From JAFDBW01 sp963825575 (GTDB lineage: Bacteria; Desulfobacterota; Desulfuromonadia; Desulfuromonadales; BM103), in NCBI GenBank assembly GCA_963825575.1, contig CAWGUB010000013.1, positions 1 through 64,000 of the forward strand: a stretch of DNA of 64,000 bases, given 5' to 3'. Each line of letters starts with the position of its first letter. Within the stretch, counting starts at the first letter, position 1. Of the stretch, positions 15,273-24,389 are shown one piece after another. A program made the position numbers and the translations under genes. The notes below the pieces were generated by a model. That model saw nothing but the letters and a program-made list of their open reading frames with translations. It did no database searches and was not told the DNA's origin.

Positions 15273-16304
15273 ATGGATAAGATATTATTGCTTGCTCACA
15301 CCCAGGACGACGGTTCGTTGCCGAAGGGTGCTTATGAATCTCTCAATGCGGCGCTGAAATTGGCTGCCGACCTTGGTGGTGCTGCCGTGACCGTCGGCCT
15401 CCTCGGTGGTGAGGTGCAACCCGCGGCTGACAGTCTCGCGGCATGCGGCGCCGTGAGTATTCTTGCCGTGAGTGGTGAGGATTTCGCTGCTTCGCGCTAC
15501 TCCTCGGATACGGTTGCCGTGGCGGCACTGGTCAAGGCCGCCGCGCCGACGCTGGTCCTTGCTCCGACCAGTTCACGCTTCTCACGCTGCCTGCCGGGCG
15601 CGGCCTATCGTTGCGACGGGCGTATCGAGACCCACATTACCGGTATCGAGGTCGTTGATGGAGCGGTACAGGTGCAGCGCTGGTATTATCGGCAACGTAT
15701 GGTTGCCACACTCTCGCGTGCACAGCGTCCCTGGTTTCTGGTGATTGATTCAGGCGTCTTTGAACCATGGCAGGGCGCTGCCGGACCTGCTGATGTGCAA
15801 AGTCTCGATGTCACTGTTGATGATGGTTGCCGTCGTACCAGGGTGATTGGTGTACAAACTCCGGACAGCGACGCCCAGACGATTCGTCCCGATGCCAAGC
15901 TGCTGTTTGTTGCCGGTGCCGGATGGACCAAGAAGCAGGCTGACGGCCAGCTGCATATCAAGAAAGCCGAAGGGCTGATCCTCGATTTTATCAATAACAG
16001 CAAAGCATCGCTCGGCAGCAGCAAGTCGTTGGTTGACCAGTCCACCGAGGGTGAAGTGATCAGTTTCATGAGCCACCTCAACCAGGTCGGCCAGACCGGC
16101 TCCACCCCGCGCCATCCAAAAGGACTCGCTACATGTTGCCATGGTGAAGAGCCGCACACCGTTGGCTGGCGTTTTGTCAACGAGCGTCGCGCCATCAGCC
16201 TAGATCCCAACTGCGGCTGGGCACAAGGCAAGGCCGATGTCCTCTATGTCGCCGACGCTTTCGAGGTGATTGCCAAAGCGAACGAGATTCTTGCCAAAGG
16301 ATAA
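15273..16304 (+). CDS. etfA: Electron transfer flavoprotein alpha subunit, divergent (FixB/EtfA family)
   Basis: The 343-residue protein matches EtfA in length and layout: an N-terminal Etf domain (1-190) and a C-terminal FAD domain (about 205-343). The FAD loop keeps NQVGQTGSTPR (near 260), matching the usual Q-x-GQTG motif. The next canonical motif, A-x-GISGAIQH, is replaced by a Cys/His-rich TCCHGEEPHTVGW. The end, ADVLYVADAFEVI, resembles the usual GDLFEVVP close. Together with etfB it should form the heterodimer that connects the dehydrogenase with the FixCX protein. It closes the operon; a strong hairpin follows 23 nt later. Confidence 0.82.
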   Translation: MDKILLLAHTQDDGSLPKGAYESLNAALKLAADLGGAAVTVGLLGGEVQPAADSLAACGAVSILAVSGEDFAASRYSSDTVAVAALVKAAAPTLVLAPTSSRFSRCLPGAAYRCDGRIETHITGIEVVDGAVQVQRWYYRQRMVATLSRAQRPWFLVIDSGVFEPWQGAAGPADVQSLDVTVDDGCRRTRVIGVQTPDSDAQTIRPDAKLLFVAGAGWTKKQADGQLHIKKAEGLILDFINNSKASLGSSKSLVDQSTEGEVISFMSHLNQVGQTGSTPRHPKGLATCCHGEEPHTVGWRFVNERRAISLDPNCGWAQGKADVLYVADAFEVIAKANEILAKG

Positions 16305-16327
16305 TGGCTTGCATGTCATGAATTGGG

Positions 16328-16362
16328 ATCTGGGGGCGCTCAAATGTAGAGTGCCCCCAGAT
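16328..16362 (+). terminator. Hairpin after etfA (terminator-like)
   Basis: ATCTGGGGGC pairs with GCCCCCAGAT, extended inward by three more pairs (one G-U) around a 9-nt loop. It has no clear T-run afterwards, so it may act as an mRNA 3' stabiliser rather than a classical terminator. The rest of 16305-16591 shows no gene. Confidence 0.55.
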
Positions 16363-16591
16363 TCGTGTCGGGCTCTGTACCGCGTCAGAAAGAATACGAG
16401 TGGCAAGATCCCTAACGGGTCTCTTTTTCAGCCGTTAAATTTCTGTGTATTATGGACAATGACTATTTCAGTAGTTTTTGATTCACTGGAGTTCCTGGCA
16501 CAATTTGCGAGACACTTTGACCTGCAATCCGGACTAGGCTAGAGTTACAAAAGGTCTAACAATAACTCACCAATGATTAAAGGGCTTCACA

Positions 16592-17302
16592 ATGAATAAG
16601 AAGACCATATTACTTGTCGATGATACAAAACTCTTTTTGCAGCTCGAAAAAACCTTTCTACAACGATCAGACATTAATATTGTTACTGCAAGCGACGGTC
16701 GTCAAGCCCTGGAATTAGCACGCAAACATTATCCAGACGTGGTTTTTTTAGATCTCAATATGCCAGTAATGGACGGTGAAGAATGTTGCCGTGCCATGAA
16801 AAACGATTCAGCCTTAAAAAATATCAGAATTGTGATGGTGACCACAGATGGACGCCCACAAGACCAGCAGCGATGTCGTGAAGCGGGATGCGATGAAATA
16901 TTGCTCAAGCCGATAAATCGGGCTGAATTTGTTGCGACCGCTCAGAGGATGTTACAGCTTCCGACCCGGAGCGAACGGTTCAAAGCAAAAATCCAAGTCC
17001 AGTACGGTCAGAATGCTGACAAGACATTAAGCGGTTTCAGCGTAGATATTAGTTCTGGGGGTCTCTTTATTAAAATGGACAACCCCCTGGAAGTTGATGA
17101 GAAACTAGTAATAGGATTTACGCTTCCAACCTCTGGGCGGGTAGTCAATTGCTCTGCACAAGTCGCATGGGTTAATTCACCTTTAAGCTCCGTAAAAACA
17201 GCACGGCCTCCTGGAATGGGAGTCAGGTTTCTTGACTTGACCCTTGAAGATCTTCACGCCATACGCAACTACATAGAAAACAACCAGCTTGAGCCGTCTT
17301 GA
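16592..17302 (+). CDS. Response regulator with receiver and PilZ-type output domain
   Basis: The 236-residue protein has a CheY-like receiver at about 5-120 with the phospho-acceptor D54 (FLDLNMP), an acidic pair at VDD, and the conserved Lys in LLKPI. A PilZ-like domain covers about 128-230 (DISSGGLFIK, GMGVRFLDL). The c-di-GMP-binding Arg motif is atypical: RSERF replaces the usual RxxxR, while D-x-S-x-G-G is kept, so nucleotide binding is uncertain. No histidine kinase is adjacent. Its codons and AT content are richer in A/T than the operon before it. Confidence 0.85.
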   Translation: MNKKTILLVDDTKLFLQLEKTFLQRSDINIVTASDGRQALELARKHYPDVVFLDLNMPVMDGEECCRAMKNDSALKNIRIVMVTTDGRPQDQQRCREAGCDEILLKPINRAEFVATAQRMLQLPTRSERFKAKIQVQYGQNADKTLSGFSVDISSGGLFIKMDNPLEVDEKLVIGFTLPTSGRVVNCSAQVAWVNSPLSSVKTARPPGMGVRFLDLTLEDLHAIRNYIENNQLEPS

Positions 17303-17624
17303 TAATAGGTTAAATGAAGGCTTTGTCGTACAACTGTGTTGATTTTCAATAGCATAACCATCCCCATGAACAAACTGGCGACCTTGTGAAAGGTCACATT
17401 CGACTGACAATTGGACTCTTTGGCTGGATATAAAAATTCTGCTGAAGACTTTTTGGGTAGTAATTAAAGAAGAAGGTAGTTGTTAAGCTTACGGATTCAG
17501 GCGTGTGAAGATGGTCGATTCGGCCAGAGAAAGATTTGTCGAGGCGGAGTTGTCCTGACGAGTATGTGACATATTCTGTCTCAATAGCATCTAATATGTA
17601 ATCATAACCCTCAGGGAGGTAATT
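17303..17624. other. AT-rich intergenic region, no supported gene
   Basis: 322 nt. A 95-codon minus-strand frame (17394-17681) runs through it but overlaps the start of the better supported plus-strand gene and lacks a good ribosome site. Nothing else was recognised. Confidence 0.5.
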
Positions 17625-17993
17625 ATGATCTACATCGGAACCACAGAAGACAACGGTAGCGCCATCTATTTTGATATTCATTCTGCTGAGCGACAGGGCC
17701 GCGGCATGCGATTCTCAGGTACGGTTGGAGATGGCTGCTATGAAGGAGAAGTCCTGGTTGAGGTCGGGCGCAGCGAATCGGTGACCTTTGCCGATGCATG
17801 GCTTGGTGGTTCCGGCTTCTCTGAATTTATCGATCGTTGTGGTACGGCAATGCTTGAAGACGCCTTGCTGGAATCCGTTCGTGAGATGCCGTTTTTCTGT
17901 GCGCGGCGCAGTCAGCCGCATGGAAATAGTGGCGCATATGATGCTGCCCTGATTGCAGAATCTTTACCATTATGGAAGTCCGGTGTCTGTTGA
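17625..17993 (+). CDS. Hypothetical protein (122 aa)
   Basis: I do not recognise this protein. It is small and soluble with no signal peptide or membrane segment. It has several Gly and acidic residues (GTVGDGCYEGEVLVEVG) and four Cys. A good GGGAGGT site at 17612-17618 precedes ATG 17625, which supports translation. It stands alone, 62 nt before maf. Confidence 0.6.
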   Translation: MIYIGTTEDNGSAIYFDIHSAERQGRGMRFSGTVGDGCYEGEVLVEVGRSESVTFADAWLGGSGFSEFIDRCGTAMLEDALLESVREMPFFCARRSQPHGNSGAYDAALIAESLPLWKSGVC

Positions 17994-18055
17994 TTGATTC
18001 TATTTCCCGGTTGAGGTAAAAAGGGGCGTATATAATCTCTTTCGGGAAGGTATTC

Positions 18056-18637
18056 ATGCGTACCATCGTCCTCGCCTCGACCAGCCCATATCGTATGCAA
18101 CTAATGCGTCAGCTTGAACTGAGTTTTCATGTCGCCGCGCCGCGTTACAAAGAACAGATGACTGCCAGCGTTTCAGCTGAATTGCTGGTCAAACACCAGG
18201 CTCTGCAGAAAGCGAAAAGTATTGCGGACCAATACGATAATGCCCTGATCATAGGCTCCGACCAGGTTTTTGTCGACGCCCGGCACCGTGTCCTGGGTAA
18301 ACCGGGAACCCCGGAAAAGGCCGTTGAACAGCTGATGGAGATGCAGGGACGCAAACATACTTTCTATACCGGCCTGGCGATCCACGACAGTGCCAGCGGT
18401 GACAGCGTCGCTGAATTCGAAACTTTCTCCGTGACGATGCGCGAACTGACCGAAAAACAGATCAAGCATTATGTGGAGAAGGAAAATCCAGTTGACTGTG
18501 CCGGTTCGTTCAAAATAGAGGGGCTTGGCATCGCGCTTATGGAAAAGATGGCCGGCAATGACTACACCAGCCTCATCGGCCTGCCACTGATCCTGCTGGT
18601 TAACATGTTGAGCCACTTCGACGTCGAGGTTTTATAG
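18056..18637 (+). CDS. maf: Maf-family nucleotide pyrophosphatase (YceF type)
   Basis: Maf proteins hydrolyse non-canonical or modified nucleoside triphosphates to monophosphates, a housecleaning role. The 193-residue length, N-terminal LASTSPYR and central GSDQV motif are typical. The S-P-Y-R variant and the GSFKIEGLG segment suggest the YceF/m7GTP branch over the YhdE/dTTP branch. Translation from ATG 18056 follows an ATTC-poor leader without a strong ribosome site. It is followed by about 200 nt of repeat-containing sequence, then dnaE. Confidence 0.9.
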   Translation: MRTIVLASTSPYRMQLMRQLELSFHVAAPRYKEQMTASVSAELLVKHQALQKAKSIADQYDNALIIGSDQVFVDARHRVLGKPGTPEKAVEQLMEMQGRKHTFYTGLAIHDSASGDSVAEFETFSVTMRELTEKQIKHYVEKENPVDCAGSFKIEGLGIALMEKMAGNDYTSLIGLPLILLVNMLSHFDVEVL

Positions 18638-18722
18638 CCGGGAATGTTGGACGGGGTATCCGTAATCCAATATCCGGAATGTTTGCTGCCATAGTTTTTA
18701 GTGTTTCCATGCGGGACGGATT

Positions 18723-18825
18723 TTCTGTATTCTGTAGCCGTTCTCTGAGCGTCGCTTGCCGTTTTTTCTGTCACCACTCTTGTCGATTATGTCCTGTATT
18801 TTGAGAATACTGAATACTGAATCCA
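18723..18825. repeat. Inverted pair of heptamer arrays upstream of dnaE
   Basis: TTCTGTA occurs twice in tandem at 18723-18736. GAATACT occurs twice at 18805-18818, followed by the partial unit GAATCCA. Read on the minus strand the first array is GAATACA-like, so the two arrays form an imperfect inverted repeat about 68 nt apart. Confidence 0.6.
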
Positions 18826-18845
18826 ACTTTAGGTTCTTTACATCT

Positions 18846-21800
18846 ATGCAACACGCCAATTTTGTCCATTTACACGTCCACACCCAATACAGCCTGCTTG
18901 ATGGTGCCATCCGAGTCGGCGATCTTGTCGAACGGGCTAAAGAATATCGCATGCCTGCCATGGCGATTACCGATCACGGCAACATGTTTGGTGCTCTGGA
19001 GTTTTACACCAAAGCCCATGCCGCAGGTGTAAAGCCGATCATCGGCTGTGAAGTTTATGTTGCCCCTGCTTCACGCCATGACAAATCCGGGGCATCCTCC
19101 TCCGGAGACGCCTCCGGACATTTGGTCCTCCTCTGTAAGAACCGCACGGGCTATCGCAATCTCTGCCGGCTGGTTTCCACCGCCTACCAGGACGGCTTCT
19201 ATTATCGGCCGCGTATCGACTGGGAGCTCCTTAGCGACAACAACGAGGGTCTGATCGCCCTGACTGCCTGTCTCGGCGGCGAAATTCCCAGCCTGATTTG
19301 CCGTGGGCGTATGGATCATGCCCGGCAGAGGGCAGAAGAAATGTCCCGGGTCTTTGACAACAGCCGGCTCTATCTCGAACTCCAGGAGAATTATCTGCCG
19401 GAGCAGGAAGTCGCCAATAAAGGCCTGATTGAAATCGGCAAGGAACTTGGTTTGCCGCTGGTCGCTACCAACGACTGCCATTATCTGACCAGGGACGACG
19501 CCTTTGCCCACGAGGTTTTACTCTGCATCCAGACCGGCAAAACAATGGACGACCCAAACCGGATGCAATTTGCCAACGATGAGTTCTACGTCAAGACTCC
19601 CGACGAGATGGGAGAGCTTTTCAAGGCTCTTCCCGAGGCGGTCAGTAATTCTGTCGAAATCGCCGAACGTTGCAACCTGGAGCTGGATGTCAGCGGTAAA
19701 AATTATCATTTCCCGTCACTGGCTCTCGGGGCAGGGCAAACTCCGAGTCAGGCGCTCGAACAGCAGTCGTTTGCTGGTCTTGAACAACGGATTTCTGAAA
19801 TTTGCAAGGTTCGCACAGATTTCTCGGCAGATGATCACGTTGCGTATAAAGCCCGTCTCGAACAGGAACTGAAAATCATCAACCAGATGGGGTTCCCCGA
19901 CTACTTCCTGATTGTCGCCGATTTTATTAACTGGGCGAAGAATCACGATATCCCGGTTGGCCCCGGACGTGGCAGCGCCGCCGGCAGCCTGGTCGCTTAT
20001 GCTCTCAGAATTACCGACATCGATCCCAAACCCTACCATCTTCTTTTTGAACGTTTCCTGAACCCGGAACGTATCTCGATGCCGGATATTGACGTTGATT
20101 TCTGTATCAACGGCCGTGAAGATGTCATCAATTACGTACGCGACAAGTACGGCAAGGATAATGTCGCCCAGATCATCACCTTCGGTTCGATGATGGCCCG
20201 CGCGGTGATCCGCGATGTCGGCCGTGGCATGGGGATGCCGTATGGTGAGGTGGATACGATTGCCAAGCTGATTCCTAACCCGGCCGGCAAGAAAGTAACA
20301 CTCAAGGATGCGCAGAAGCAGGAGCCGCGCCTGCGAGAACTGATCGAAAAGGATCCCAGAATCAAGAAACTCTTTAAGGTAGCCCTGTCGCTGGAGGGAC
20401 TCACCCGCCACGCATCGACCCATGCTGCAGGGGTCGTGGTTACCCCGGAGCCTCTGACCAACTACTTGCCGCTCTACGTCGATCCCAAATCACACGGCCA
20501 GGTTACCCAGTACGACATGGGGTACGTAGAGAAAATCGGTCTGGTCAAGTTCGATTTCCTCGGTTTGAAAACCCTGACGGTCATTGACAAAACAGTCAAG
20601 CTGATCAAGACGAAAACCCCTGAATTCGACCTCGGACTGATTCCCCAGGATGATGGAGAAACCTTCCAATTGCTGAGCCGTGGTGAGACTACCGGCGTCT
20701 TTCAGCTCGAATCTTCAGGGATGAAGGAGTACCTGATCAAGCTCAAGCCGTCCTGTTTCGAAGACCTGATCGCCATGGTCGCTCTTTACCGTCCGGGCCC
20801 GCTCGGCTCAGGGATGGTTGATTCATTTATCAAGCGTAAGCACGGCGTCGAGGAGTTCAGGTACGATTTCCCGCAATTGGAGCCGATCCTCAAAGACACC
20901 TACGGCGTTATTGTCTACCAGGAACAGGTCATGCAGATCGCCCAGGTCCTTGGTAATTACAGCCTGGGAGGCGCTGATTTGCTGCGCCGGGTGATGGGCA
21001 AGAAAAAACCCGAGGAGATGGCCAAACAAAAGAAAGTTTTCCTCGATGGCGCCAAGGCGAACAAGCTGGAGACCAAGAAGGCCGAGACCGTTTTCGACCA
21101 GATGGAGAAATTCGCCGAGTACGGCTTCAATAAATCCCACTCTGCAGCTTACGCTTATATCGCCTACCAGACCGCTTACCTGAAGGCCCATTACCCGGTT
21201 GAATTTATGGCGGCATTGTTGACCGAGGATATGGAGAACACCGAAAAAATCATCAAGAATATCAATGAAATCAGGAACATGGGGATTTCCATCCTGCCAC
21301 CTGATATCAATGCCTCATGCCGGAATTTCACCGTACATGAAAAAGATATCCGCTTTGGTCTCGGCGCAGTCAAAGGGGTCGGTGGTGCTGCCGTGGAAGC
21401 GATCGTCGAAGCGCGAGGAGAAGGCCCGTTCAGCTCTCTGCATGATTTCTGCGAGCGAGTCGATTTGCGTCGTGTCAACAAGCGGGTTGTCGAAGCGCTC
21501 ATCAAGTGCGGCGCCTTTGATTCATTGCAGCACAAGCGGGCTCAGTTCATGGCCGCCCTGGAAGAAGCGATGGAATACGGCCAGAAAGTCCAGCGTGAGA
21601 AGGAATCCGGTCAGGAATCCCTCTTCGGTACGGATCAGATCGTCACCCAGAGCGGTCACATGTACGGCCAGTTACCGGATCTTGAGGAATGGCCGGAAAA
21701 TGTCCTCCTCACAAATGAAAAGGAAGCGATCGGGTTTTACATTACCGGTCATCCACTGGCACGTCACAGTGATGCCATCAAACGTTTCAGTACCTGTGAC

Positions 21801-22328
21801 ACGGCAGGGCTGATAGAGCGTGCCGATAAAGAGGAAGTCAGTGTCTGCGGTATCGTGACCGGGATCAAGCTGCTCAATACCCGTAAGGGCGACCGTATGG
21901 CGTTCGTGACTCTTGAAGATCTCAGCGGTTTTGTTGAAATGGTAGTTTTTCCCGAGACATACACTGAATCGGCCGAACTTCTGAACAGCGAGGAGGCTCT
22001 GCTGGTCAAGGGAACTGTAGACGTCGGCGAGGATGCCTGCAAGATCCTGGTCAATGAAGTCCTCTCTCTCAAGGACGTGCAGGAGCGCTTGACCAGGATG
22101 GTTCATTTCCGTCTGACGACTCCTGGTCTCGAGCAGCGGCAACTTCGCTCGCTCAAGGAAATTATGATGCGCTACCATGGCGACTGCGAGGCCCTGATTC
22201 ATCTCGTCGTGCCCAATCGCAGCGAAACCGTGATATCATTACCCGAGGACCTGCGCCTGCAGGCCAGTGATCAAATGATGGATGACGTCGAGAAGTTGTT
22301 CGGTTATAATGTCGTCACTTTCGAATAG
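18846..22328 (+). CDS. dnaE: DNA polymerase III alpha subunit
   Basis: The replicative DNA polymerase catalytic subunit. The 1160-residue length fits DnaE1. The N-terminal PHP domain has VHLHVHTQYSLLDG and ITDHGNMFG. The polymerase core carries the catalytic Asp motif PDIDVDF (about 415) and GPGRGSAAGS. The YGFNKSHSAAYA motif of the fingers region is present, and an OB-fold follows near 990-1070. The start was set to ATG 18846 because the PHP motif begins at once there; in-frame upstream codons (18756) would translate the repeat region. The ribosome site is weak. accA follows after 48 nt on the same strand. Confidence 0.96.
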   Translation: MQHANFVHLHVHTQYSLLDGAIRVGDLVERAKEYRMPAMAITDHGNMFGALEFYTKAHAAGVKPIIGCEVYVAPASRHDKSGASSSGDASGHLVLLCKNRTGYRNLCRLVSTAYQDGFYYRPRIDWELLSDNNEGLIALTACLGGEIPSLICRGRMDHARQRAEEMSRVFDNSRLYLELQENYLPEQEVANKGLIEIGKELGLPLVATNDCHYLTRDDAFAHEVLLCIQTGKTMDDPNRMQFANDEFYVKTPDEMGELFKALPEAVSNSVEIAERCNLELDVSGKNYHFPSLALGAGQTPSQALEQQSFAGLEQRISEICKVRTDFSADDHVAYKARLEQELKIINQMGFPDYFLIVADFINWAKNHDIPVGPGRGSAAGSLVAYALRITDIDPKPYHLLFERFLNPERISMPDIDVDFCINGREDVINYVRDKYGKDNVAQIITFGSMMARAVIRDVGRGMGMPYGEVDTIAKLIPNPAGKKVTLKDAQKQEPRLRELIEKDPRIKKLFKVALSLEGLTRHASTHAAGVVVTPEPLTNYLPLYVDPKSHGQVTQYDMGYVEKIGLVKFDFLGLKTLTVIDKTVKLIKTKTPEFDLGLIPQDDGETFQLLSRGETTGVFQLESSGMKEYLIKLKPSCFEDLIAMVALYRPGPLGSGMVDSFIKRKHGVEEFRYDFPQLEPILKDTYGVIVYQEQVMQIAQVLGNYSLGGADLLRRVMGKKKPEEMAKQKKVFLDGAKANKLETKKAETVFDQMEKFAEYGFNKSHSAAYAYIAYQTAYLKAHYPVEFMAALLTEDMENTEKIIKNINEIRNMGISILPPDINASCRNFTVHEKDIRFGLGAVKGVGGAAVEAIVEARGEGPFSSLHDFCERVDLRRVNKRVVEALIKCGAFDSLQHKRAQFMAALEEAMEYGQKVQREKESGQESLFGTDQIVTQSGHMYGQLPDLEEWPENVLLTNEKEAIGFYITGHPLARHSDAIKRFSTCDTAGLIERADKEEVSVCGIVTGIKLLNTRKGDRMAFVTLEDLSGFVEMVVFPETYTESAELLNSEEALLVKGTVDVGEDACKILVNEVLSLKDVQERLTRMVHFRLTTPGLEQRQLRSLKEIMMRYHGDCEALIHLVVPNRSETVISLPEDLRLQASDQMMDDVEKLFGYNVVTFE

Positions 22329-22376
22329 GTATGACCACCTTACCCCGGTCGCCGATGAACTGACAGGAGCCTGCAC

Positions 22377-23330
22377 ATGCAGTTTTTTCTAGATTTTGAA
22401 AAACCTATCGTTGAGCTCGAGCAAAAGATCAAGGAGCTGCGGGACTACTCAACTGATAGCGTCGACTTCTCCTCAGATATCAAAAAGTTGGAGAAGAAAG
22501 CTGACAAGTTACGTGATGAAATATTCTCCAACCTGACCCGTTGGCAGAGGACTCAACTGGCCCGGCACCAGAACCGTCCATACACTCTCGATTACATCAA
22601 ACACATCTTTACCGACTGGTTTGAAGTGCATGGTGATCGCAACTACCGGGATGATCCGGCGCTGATCTGTGGTTTCGCCCGGCTGGATGGCGACCCTTGC
22701 GTGGTCATAGGGCACCAGAAGGGGCGCGATACCAAGGAAAAGGTTTACCGGAACTTCGGTATGCCCAACCCGGAAGGTTACCGCAAGGCGTTGCGAGTCA
22801 TGCAGATGGCTGAACAGTTCGGACTGCCGATCTTTACCTTTGTCGATACGCCCGGGGCCTTCCCGGGAATCGGCGCGGAAGAACGCGGCCAGGCAGAGGC
22901 GATCGCCCGAAATCTCCGGGAGATGGCGGCCCTGACCGTGCCGATCATTGTCACGGTGACCGGTGAGGGCGGTTCTGGTGGTGCCTTGGCTATCGCTGTC
23001 GGCAACAAGGTTATCATGATGCAGTACTCAGTTTACGCGGTTATATCTCCGGAGGGTTGTGCTGCGATTCTGTGGAGCGATGGAACCCGCGGTCCCGAAG
23101 CCGCCGAGGCCCTCAAGCTGACTTCCATGGACATCGATTCGCTGGGTATGATTATTGATGACATCGTCCCCGAGCCGGTTGGTGGTGCTCACAATAACCC
23201 TGTCGCCGCTGCCGGGACAGTGAAAGAATATCTCAAGAAGCATCTGGCTGAACTGAAGGAGCTTTCTGCCGAGGAATTGGTTGAGCAACGTTACCAGAAA
23301 TTCCGGGCCATGACTGTGGTGGAAGAGTAA
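22377..23330 (+). CDS. accA: Acetyl-CoA carboxylase carboxyltransferase subunit alpha
   Basis: AccA forms, with AccD, the carboxyltransferase that moves the carboxyl group from biotin to acetyl-CoA to make malonyl-CoA, the first step of fatty-acid synthesis. The 317-residue length is standard. A coiled-coil-like N-terminus (FEKPIVELEQKIKELR) precedes the crotonase-type core with GDR, GHQKGRDTKE, the oxyanion-hole GEGGSGGALA and SPEGCAAILW. A CAGGAG site sits before ATG 22377. The neighbours dnaE (48 nt upstream) and accA are commonly paired in proteobacteria. Confidence 0.97.
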   Translation: MQFFLDFEKPIVELEQKIKELRDYSTDSVDFSSDIKKLEKKADKLRDEIFSNLTRWQRTQLARHQNRPYTLDYIKHIFTDWFEVHGDRNYRDDPALICGFARLDGDPCVVIGHQKGRDTKEKVYRNFGMPNPEGYRKALRVMQMAEQFGLPIFTFVDTPGAFPGIGAEERGQAEAIARNLREMAALTVPIIVTVTGEGGSGGALAIAVGNKVIMMQYSVYAVISPEGCAAILWSDGTRGPEAAEALKLTSMDIDSLGMIIDDIVPEPVGGAHNNPVAAAGTVKEYLKKHLAELKELSAEELVEQRYQKFRAMTVVEE

Positions 23331-23362
23331 CGCAAAGCGCGAGGCAATAACGGATCTCAATC

Positions 23363-23399
23363 AAAGGGACGACTCTATTACTGAGCCTGTCCCTTTTCA
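23363..23399 (+). terminator. Probable terminator after accA
   Basis: AAAGGGAC at 23363-23370 pairs with GTCCCTTT at 23389-23396, with an 18-nt loop and a T-rich tail. It is weaker than the others because of the long loop. Confidence 0.5.
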
Positions 23400-23411
23400 T
23401 TTGAGAAAACT

Positions 23412-24329
23412 ATGATCAGTGCAGAGCAAATCGATGTTGTCGGTCTGGGCCAATGTTGTCTGGATATCCTGGGACAGGTTGGCAGCTATCCGGGGTTGGA
23501 CCAGAAAGCCGAATTGTCTGCGCTGCTTGTGCAGGGTGGCGGACCGGTCGCCACGGCCCTGGTCACACTGGCTCGATTGGGGGTCTCTGTGGCGATGGTC
23601 GGTGCGGTGGGTGATGACGCTTTCGGTCAACAGATACGCGACGGATTAGTCGCTGAAGGTGTTGACTGTACTTTTTTGACTGAAGACCCAGGTCGCTGCA
23701 GCCAGGTGGCCTTTATTGCGGTCGATGACGACGGGCGTCGCAATATATTCTGGCATCGGGGCAATGCGGTTCCGTACGTTGCCGATTTATGCGAAACCCT
23801 GCTCACCAGAAACGTCAAGCTTTTGCATCTAGATGGATTACACCTGATGCCGGCAATGACCGCGGCAAAGATAGCCCGCAGCCTGAATGTTGTGACGGTT
23901 CTCGATGCCGGGACCCTGCGCCCCGGCATGGAACGTCTCCTGACATTGATCGATCACCTGGTTGTGAGTGAAAAGTTTGCCCGTCAGATCATTGGGCGTC
24001 ACGATCCGCAAGAGGCCTTAAGGGTTCTGGCCGGACACGGTGCTGCCGGAGTGACCATAACCTGTGGCGAATCGGGTAGCGTAAGCATGGATGCCGCAGG
24101 CTCGGTATTTCATCAGCGGGCATTCAAAATGGATGTCGTCGATACGACCGGTTGCGGCGACGTATTTCATGGTGGTTACATATATGGCCTTCTGCAAAAT
24201 TGGCAACTGCCGCAGACGGTCCGTTTTGCAACAGCCTGTGCTGCCTTGAAGACCCGCGCGCTTGGCGGTCGGACGGCAATTCCGGATTTGCCGGAGGTCG
24301 AGGCCTTTTTGCATAGCCACCGAGATTGA
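23412..24329 (+). CDS. PfkB-family carbohydrate/nucleoside kinase
   Basis: The 305-residue protein is of the ribokinase fold. It shows GGGPVATALVTLARLG near the N-terminus and, near the C-terminus, DTTGCGDVFHGGY, where the second Asp is the catalytic base of the family (usual motif DTxGAGD; here Ala is Cys). The substrate (ribose, fructose-6-phosphate, adenosine or other) cannot be assigned. The gene stands between the accA terminator and rlpA. The ribosome site before ATG 23412 is poor. Confidence 0.85.
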   Translation: MISAEQIDVVGLGQCCLDILGQVGSYPGLDQKAELSALLVQGGGPVATALVTLARLGVSVAMVGAVGDDAFGQQIRDGLVAEGVDCTFLTEDPGRCSQVAFIAVDDDGRRNIFWHRGNAVPYVADLCETLLTRNVKLLHLDGLHLMPAMTAAKIARSLNVVTVLDAGTLRPGMERLLTLIDHLVVSEKFARQIIGRHDPQEALRVLAGHGAAGVTITCGESGSVSMDAAGSVFHQRAFKMDVVDTTGCGDVFHGGYIYGLLQNWQLPQTVRFATACAALKTRALGGRTAIPDLPEVEAFLHSHRD

Positions 24330-24389
24330 TCATCAACTTACGGTGATTCTGTTGACTTGTCTCCCGGCTTCATTTATCAATGCTTGCAT

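Noticed and set aside
16493..16512. Possible sigma-54 promoter TGGCAC...TTGC before the receiver-PilZ gene
   Set aside because: The GG-to-GC spacing is 10 nt instead of the required 12, so it is not a functional -24/-12 element.
17394..17681. A 95-codon minus-strand open frame upstream of the hypothetical protein gene
   Set aside because: It overlaps the plus-strand gene's start, which has a good ribosome site, and shows no ribosome site or family motif of its own.
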